Below, piece after piece: positions 58,304 through 64,000 of a DNA stretch of 64,000 nt (positions are counted from its first letter, which is position 1; every line of letters starts with the position of its first letter). The DNA lies in contig JAGPYM010000010.1 of assembly GCA_020736575.1 (NCBI GenBank), forward strand, positions 1,178,001 through 1,242,000, given 5' to 3'. Position numbers and translations under genes: made by a program. The stretch comes from Thelonectria olida (Eukaryota; Ascomycota; Sordariomycetes; Hypocreales; Nectriaceae). The notes below the pieces were generated by a model that saw only the letters and a program-made list of their open reading frames with translations, searched no databases and was not told the origin of the DNA.

Positions 58304-61012
58304 CGAGGTCGAAGTTTGATAATTCAAGGCTGACAGTCAAGGGAAGTTCGATCGGGTCTATGGCGTTTGCCCAACTTGCCTGTGGCTACTCGATGGAAGC
58401 TAGGTTGGCATGAGGTCGGGACCGGTCATGACGGGTATTGACAGGAGGTTGAGGAGAATGTTGCGTCGGGTCGGCGCCGGACAAGACGACATCGTTGACG
58501 ACGGAAACAGGATGGCGCGTGGGAATTTTGAGTTGAGTTTGCTGAGGCGGAGTGAGAAGTTGATGCCACGCCTGCGGGATCTAGCGGCGAGACTGGTTGC
58601 CTGACAGCGGAGAGGCGAATCTGGCAGCGGGCACAGAACGGACACAGAAGGATGGTGCCGAACTCTATCTCGTTGACGGAACACAGCGTCGTAGTTAAAG
58701 TCGCAGAGCCTTGTGGCGCGTGGTGGGCGTGGCCGGGCTGGCGTGCGGGCTGGCGGCGACTGGAATGCACTGGAGAATCGGGACCAGAGAATAGGAATGT
58801 GACCTTGAGTCTATTGTACATCGTGTTATCCGGGGAAACACTTGGGGCTGTTGACCTCGCGAGACTCGGTCGGCGACTGTACTAGCACCAAGGTACGGTT
58901 GTGTCTTGGCGAACGGCCCAGTTAGCGACGTGGTGTTCCTACGACGAGCTAGCCTACCCTGGAGAGAGGCATCGTACCCAAAAGCCTGGGCGCATTACCG
59001 GCATTTTGTTGAGGTAGTATGGTGACGTCGACAAATGGGAATATACAAGTGTCACGACTCATGTCATGTCATTGAATCCGGGGAACTCGTCCGTATCGTG
59101 AAGAGCCGAATGGGCTTGGTGTCTAGTATGGGTTAACTTTGTCGAACAAACCTCGAGTTGCCCAGGATACGTTAAGGTTCACATTGAGAGCAAAACCAAT
59201 CGTTGGTACCTAGACTACGTAAACCAAAACATTGCCTGCCTAGGAATTGACTTCAGTTCATCCCGCTTCTGTCAACATAGCCGCCGGGTATAAGCAGCGT
59301 TTTCAGCGGCAACCCGAGAGCCACCCAGCCACTCGGTGCGTTAGAGCGTGGTAACGGACGGGTGAAAGGTACCGCGGATGAGGAAGGTTGCCGCAACGAG
59401 GCACCGAGGGGCTCCTGGAGCTTGTTCTTTGATGGATGTTTGTTTGTTTGTTTGTACGTACGTACGTACGCACGTATGTATGTTTATATGTTTGCTGGGC
59501 GTGAACCAATTGAGCAAGTTTTCCGCGAGCGTCATATTTGTTGCGTAAGATAAACAAATCCATGCGTGGATCGGGCCAGAATTCAGAGGGCACAGATGAC
59601 CAAAGCGGCCCGGATGCAGCATAGCATCATTACTCCACGGCCTCTACGGCCTCCACGGCCATGCCTCCGAAAGGCGCCTCGCATTTCCAAAAAACCCTCC
59701 CTCAAGGTTCCCGTCCTTCCCCACCCCCCCTGCACTGGTATGCACTGGCACTGGACGCGCTTGACGGCGATAAGCGAGGACCGATGAACCCAGATCCTCG
59801 GGACTTGCTGCTGCTGCTGCTGGGCCGGGGGCTGAGGTGGTCGGGCTTTTGGTCGGGCTGCCACACACCGACCATTCGTCGTCCCCTCGAACACGAGGTA
59901 CTAAGTCAGCACGCGTTATTGTGAGCTGTTTGTCGTCTCCTTTGAGAAAAAGAAAACACCATTACCATCCATGCCCATATCTTCACGACTCGTAGCGTTG
60001 CCGCTGAGTGGTTTCTTGGCCAAACGAGGACAAGGAGAAACCAAAGCATTGACCACTCTCGACCAAGCGGAATAACCTCTTCAACCGCCACAAGATCGTG
60101 AAAACAATAGCGGCAAGAGGGGGGTTACATGCATGACTACCTCTCACTATGGATGCTTGTCCTTGTTCAAAATGGCCCGTTAGCGTGCATGCGCACGCTC
60201 GCTCAAGGCAAGAAGAAGCAGTAGGAAAGAAAAAAAGGTAAAAATTAAACAAACAAAATAACGAGCATGTTGGACGGCAAATGCTTTTTGTTGTCTCGTC
60301 TCCCTGGGTCACCGTATCTGTAGCAAAACTCACATAAACGGGTTCATAGATCATTAGTTCCCCGTTGCACAACCAAAGAAGATTCATTCCCCTAGATCAG
60401 CATCAAGTTGCCGAGGTACAGTTGTGGTAAAGTGGGGACCAGCCAGTCAACTCACGACTCCTCCGTGGGAAGAGAGAGATCCCGAGACATTATGGTCTAG
60501 TGGATCGACCGGTGAGGGACCTTTTTCCCTGGTGTCTCTCGCCCTCGGACATGACGGAGCCAATGTGCCAAGGCTTATTGTTGGATCCCAGCTGCCTGGA
60601 CTCAATCGGTCAGGCAGGGAACGCACCTTCGGGTGAGGGACGGAAGCAGAGACGATCGAGACAAGGACTGGGGTCGTGTGAAGTTGGAGCTTGGAGTGCA
60701 GCCCGCCATGGAGGAGGCAGAAGGATGAAAGGGAGTGCAGCAAGGCGACGTACACCAAGTGCAACGCAGCGTAACCGCAACGCAAAGCGATGCAATGCAA
60801 CATGAAGCAGATGGACAAGACGGTAGCGGGGGGTCTGAGGGCGCCGTAACCAGGGCGCCGGTGGCTTTGCCGCGGGTCTCACCGTGGAGGTGGATGTGAC
60901 ATCGGGAAAAATTGAAATGAGATGAAGTGCGACAAACACAGCTTGCGAGAAAAGCAAAAAGAAAATGACAGAAAATAAAAACGAGAAATAAAAAAGAAAA
61001 CAAGACTACTTA
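58304..61012. other. Intergenic, 2.7 kb, left of the transposon
   Basis: No supported gene. Contains TTTG and TACG simple repeats at 59438-59482, a short GCT run near 59809 and an A-rich stretch just before the element. Confidence 0.55.
59438..59482. repeat. TTTG and TACG microsatellite
   Basis: Four TTTG units followed by self-complementary TACG units that decay into TATG. Simple-sequence repeat. Confidence 0.8.
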
Positions 61013-61038
61013 CGGAGGTGCATTTCAAAAGTTGTTGC
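61013..61038 (+). repeat. Left terminal inverted repeat
   Basis: Perfect 26-base match, in reverse complement, to 62534-62559. The TA target copy is at 61011-61012. Confidence 0.95.
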
Positions 61039-61172
61039 CTGCCAAGACGCTAATGTCAGCCACAAACAAGGAAAAAGCAAGTAGGGAACCTTCACACCAA
61101 ATTTGCTAGGTACCTTTCCCCTCTTCCTTATTCCTTCATTCTGGTTCCTTTCTCACTGCTCAATCGGCAAAA

Positions 61173-62456
61173 ATGACTCGAAAAACCGATGTCGCGACCC
61201 GGGCTCTTATTGTTACATTGAAAAGCTCGTTGGGCGGGAAAACTACTGCCGAAATCGCTGAAATAACCGGAATTTCAACACGTACGATCAATAGCATCTA
61301 TGCCCGGGCTATTGAACGCGGTTTTAACCCAAATCATCGACCTCTGACCCTTCGAGACGAATATCTTCGCGATGCCGGCCGCGCCGGGCGCCCTAAGAAG
61401 CAGACAGACGAGCGGAGAGATGAGGTTATCGCTAAGGTTCGCAGGGACCGTTATGGAAGGGAAAAATCATGTGCTGATATTGCGGGCGAGCTCTGTAGCT
61501 CCGGATTCGAGATTTCTGCCACTACAGTGTGGAGGATCCTTCGAAAAGCTGGGTTCCGGAAGACGAAGCCGACCAGGAAGCCTGGATTGACGAAGAAAAT
61601 GAGGCAAGCCCGGCTTAGCTGGTGTCTGCAGCATCAATACTGGACCTTGGAGGATTGGAAGAATGTCATTTGGTCCGATGAGACCTCTGTTATCCTGCTT
61701 CATCGGCGCGGGAGCTACCGTGTGTGGAGGAAATCTGATGAGGCCTTCGTTCGAAGTTGTATCCGGGAAAGATGGAAAGGAGCGTCTGAATTTATGTTCT
61801 GGGGGTGTTTTTCATATGATAAAAAGGGCCCTTGCCACTGCTGGGGTCCTGAGACTGCGATAGAGAAAAAAGAAGCCGACCAGACGATTGAAGAGATGAA
61901 TAAGGAACTTGAGCCCCTTATGCGGGAAGACTGGGAGCTTTCAAATGGCATACGACGACTCAATCTTCGTCAACTTCCGGGCCCAAAGCCTGCTTTTCGA
62001 TGGAATAAGCAGACTGGCAAGCTTACGAGAGGTTCAAAGGGCGGGATTGATTGGTATCGGTATCAGAAGGTTATTCTGATCCCGAAGATGTTTCCTTTTG
62101 CTAAGGAATGTGCCAAGGACCGACTGGGTACAGTTGTTCAAGAAGACAAGGCTCCAGCCCACAGTCATTACATTCAACAACGATGTTATGATATCAACAA
62201 TATCGCCCGGCTGCTTTGGTGTGGAAATTCCCCGGATCTTAACCCTATTGAGCCGGCCTGGCCGTGGTTGAAAAGACGGACTACTAGAAAAGGGGCCCCA
62301 AAATCAAGAAGTGATGCTATTACAGCTTGGAAAGCTGCTTGGAAGGAGCTGCCGCAAGAGGCTATTCAGGCTTGGATTGAACGCATCCCTCGTCATGTTC
62401 AAAAAATCATTGAACTGGAGGGTGGAAATGAGTACAAGGAAGGGCGGACAGACTAG
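61173..62456 (+). CDS. Tc1/mariner transposase (DD34E)
   Basis: One exon, 427 residues. The N-terminus has a helix-turn-helix DNA-binding region (TAEIAEITGISTRTINSIYAR), then an AT-hook-like GRAGRPKKQ and a second HTH (SATTVWRILRKAGF). The DDE domain has the first Asp in VIWSDETSV, the second Asp in VVQEDKAPAH and the Glu in SPDLNPIEPAW. Second Asp and Glu are separated by 34 residues, the DD34E pattern of Tc1. About 60 residues between the first two catalytic Asp look inserted compared with compact Tc1 enzymes. The enzyme binds the inverted repeats and moves the element by cut-and-paste. The frame has no stop or frameshift. Confidence 0.95.
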   Translation: MTRKTDVATRALIVTLKSSLGGKTTAEIAEITGISTRTINSIYARAIERGFNPNHRPLTLRDEYLRDAGRAGRPKKQTDERRDEVIAKVRRDRYGREKSCADIAGELCSSGFEISATTVWRILRKAGFRKTKPTRKPGLTKKMRQARLSWCLQHQYWTLEDWKNVIWSDETSVILLHRRGSYRVWRKSDEAFVRSCIRERWKGASEFMFWGCFSYDKKGPCHCWGPETAIEKKEADQTIEEMNKELEPLMREDWELSNGIRRLNLRQLPGPKPAFRWNKQTGKLTRGSKGGIDWYRYQKVILIPKMFPFAKECAKDRLGTVVQEDKAPAHSHYIQQRCYDINNIARLLWCGNSPDLNPIEPAWPWLKRRTTRKGAPKSRSDAITAWKAAWKELPQEAIQAWIERIPRHVQKIIELEGGNEYKEGRTD

Positions 62457-62533
62457 GGGTACATCTGGGAATTGACACATATGTAATACATACTAATTTG
62501 CTTTTTCCTACTCCACTAGCGTCCTTAGCGTGA

Positions 62534-62559
62534 GCAACAACTTTTGAAATGCACCTCCG
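62534..62559 (-). repeat. Right terminal inverted repeat
   Basis: Perfect reverse complement of the left repeat. The TA target copy is at 62560-62561. Confidence 0.95.
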
Positions 62560-64000
62560 TACCAAGATGCGAAATGTGAGACCTCAACACCCTGCCCAAG
62601 ATGAGATTCAAGACCTGGGTGCCCCCCTCCCCCGAAAAAGAAATAAATAAAACGGGCGAAACGGGCGGGGTTCATTTCATCGTAAACATGAGTGACACAG
62701 CAGACCCGGCAATGTCTGGGATCCGGGGGACGAGATGAGATGAGATCTCGTTGTTTTAATTGGCGTGGCCCTGGTCACCGTTACCGTCGCAGTACCAGTC
62801 GTAGCCGCCGCCGTTGTCGCTACTGCTGTTCATTTGTTTTGGTGTTGATGCCACCATCTCTGCTGCATGCAGGTGACGGGAGAGATCCAGATGCCGCGGT
62901 GATTTGGAATTCCGGATTATTTGGGAAAACAGAGGCAGAGGTTGCTGGGTAGCACACATGCACGCACGGCAGGGGAAAAAGAAAAGAAAGAAAGAAGGAA
63001 AGAAGTAAAGAAAGAAAGAAAGAAAGAGGGAGAGGCGTGGGCCTAGCCAACGGTGGACGAGGGCGGGAAGCGGGAAAAGTGGAACCTGCGGGCATACGTC
63101 GCTGCCACCGAGCTACGTCAACCAACCAATCTCCAACACAACGGGGCCCAGCAGACGGTGACAGGGCAAGGACAGGGCCTCCAACGACCCGACTAGGGAT
63201 GGGAGGACTTGGGAAAGGGGGGGAGGGGGGGCGTGAATCGCCTTTCTTCAGCTCCCGACGTTGCAAACAATCGGGGCAGGGGACAAGGGACGAATGCAGC
63301 AACGGGATCGACGATTGGTCAGGGGGCACCAAGACAAATGGGACAAGACAAGACAAGACAAGGACTGTCCGTACAATACAAGGGTACATGGGCTTTGCAC
63401 TCAGTCAGCCGAAACAACCTCACCCGAAATTTTTCGGTCTCCCGTTTTTCGGCCCCAAAAGCAACGAGAGTAAAGATGCAGATAATTCTATCTTCGTACC
63501 CGAGCTTACCATGCACTCATTGACGTGATGTGACACACCCGCCTAACGCCGGGGTTTGCTTTGGTCGCGACCCCCCTGGCGATCAGTGATCACTAATCTG
63601 AGAATGATGGGAGGATTTCCTTGGCTTCGGCTGAGATCCTCCCACATTGTGATTGTTGCAATATTCTTCACCGTGAAGATCCCCGATAGAATTCGGGTGA
63701 AGAGACCCGCCCGCCTTGTGCAAGCTAGGAAGGTGTTTGGTGTCAGTCAATCAAGTGTCAGAGAGAGGATTCATTTCGATAAAATGAGGAAAAAGGATAA
63801 AATAAAATGGAAATAAGAAAGAGAAGAAACCAAAGAGTCAAGCGGCGATAGTTCCATTCTTCATAGGCACTCATACTCCATAGTCAATCTTCCACCTCCT
63901 CCAACGAGATTGAGCCATGACAACGCTGCCAGCGACTGGGAAAAATTCTTTAGTGCCCGCCAAGCGTATCCGGTGCCCCGGTACCAGTTGGACTGTCGTT
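62560..64000. other. Intergenic right end, 1.4 kb
   Basis: No supported gene. Contains a GAAA microsatellite at about 62974-63030 and G-rich patches near 63215. An ATG at 63917 opens a frame to the window edge, but 28 codons are too few to judge. Confidence 0.5.
62974..63030. repeat. GAAA microsatellite
   Basis: Imperfect run of GAAA/GAAG units on the plus strand. Confidence 0.85.

Larger units (their letters stand above)
61013..62559 (+). mobile_element. Tc1/mariner DNA transposon, intact
   Basis: 1547 bases bounded by perfect 26-base terminal inverted repeats starting CGGAGGTGCATTTC, and flanked on both sides by a TA dinucleotide, the usual Tc1/mariner target duplication. It holds one transposase ORF without stops. 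There is no sign of repeat-induced point mutation. Ends, target site and DD34E transposase agree, so this is probably a complete and perhaps recent copy. Confidence 0.95.

Noticed and set aside
63917..64000. Possible gene start at the right edge
   Set aside because: Only 28 codons are visible and no motif can be judged.
1..64000. CRISPR array, rRNA genes, secondary-metabolite cluster
   Set aside because: No regular spaced repeats, no rRNA-like sequence, and no polyketide or peptide synthetase, terpene or P450 genes.

Overview
The window is nuclear DNA of a filamentous ascomycete, most likely a sordariomycete and probably Hypocreales. The evidence is about one gene per 3 kb, short introns (48-110 bases) with CTAAC/CTGAC branch points, and a set of single-copy fungal genes with recognisable motifs. 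Species placement is inference. Exon boundaries were built by hand from splice signals, reading phase and protein motifs.

Layout. Positions 1-2229 hold a zinc-cluster transcription factor (minus, cut by the window edge). A Cys-cluster/coiled-coil protein of unknown function follows at 5391-6827 (minus). A Ser/Arg-rich unknown protein (9856, plus) precedes SRP72 (11214-13205, plus). An Arf exchange factor with Sec7 and PH domains (13812-18013, minus) diverges from the carboxypeptidase-like pseudoenzyme Ecm14 (20070-21749, plus). Four minus-strand genes follow: MGST3-type MAPEG protein, DNA polymerase X (Pol4), TFIIE-alpha and cohesin Smc1 (to 32093). Gpc1 (33727-35409, plus) is tail-to-tail with the APC/C activator Cdh1 (36408-38353, minus). 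After a 3.4 kb gap come an unknown coiled-coil protein (minus), the NatB catalytic subunit Nat3 (plus), a short-chain dehydrogenase (minus), an RRM/Arg-Gly-Tyr-rich RNA-binding protein (plus), Sec39 (minus) and a twin-CX9C complex I subunit of NDUFS5 type (plus). The right end is less conserved: two unknown, largely disordered proteins and an intact Tc1/mariner element (61013-62559) with perfect 26-bp inverted repeats and a TA target duplication.

The genes do not form a metabolic cluster. They are housekeeping functions: protein targeting and vesicle traffic (SRP72, ArfGEF, Sec39), chromosome and cell-cycle control (Smc1, Cdh1, Pol4), transcription (TFIIE, C6 factor), RNA processing, N-terminal acetylation, lipid remodelling (Gpc1) and respiration. 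Neighbours are often divergent or tail-to-tail.

The most notable points are two inferred GC-AG introns (pol4 and the dehydrogenase), very small coding exons at gene ends (28, 29, 31 and 18 bases), five introns that are multiples of three with no stop, the lost catalytic residues of Ecm14, the intact transposon with subterminal repeats, and a recurring TAGGTACCTA-like palindrome in intergenic DNA. I saw no clear undescribed multigene system, no convincing tRNA or rRNA, and no CRISPR.
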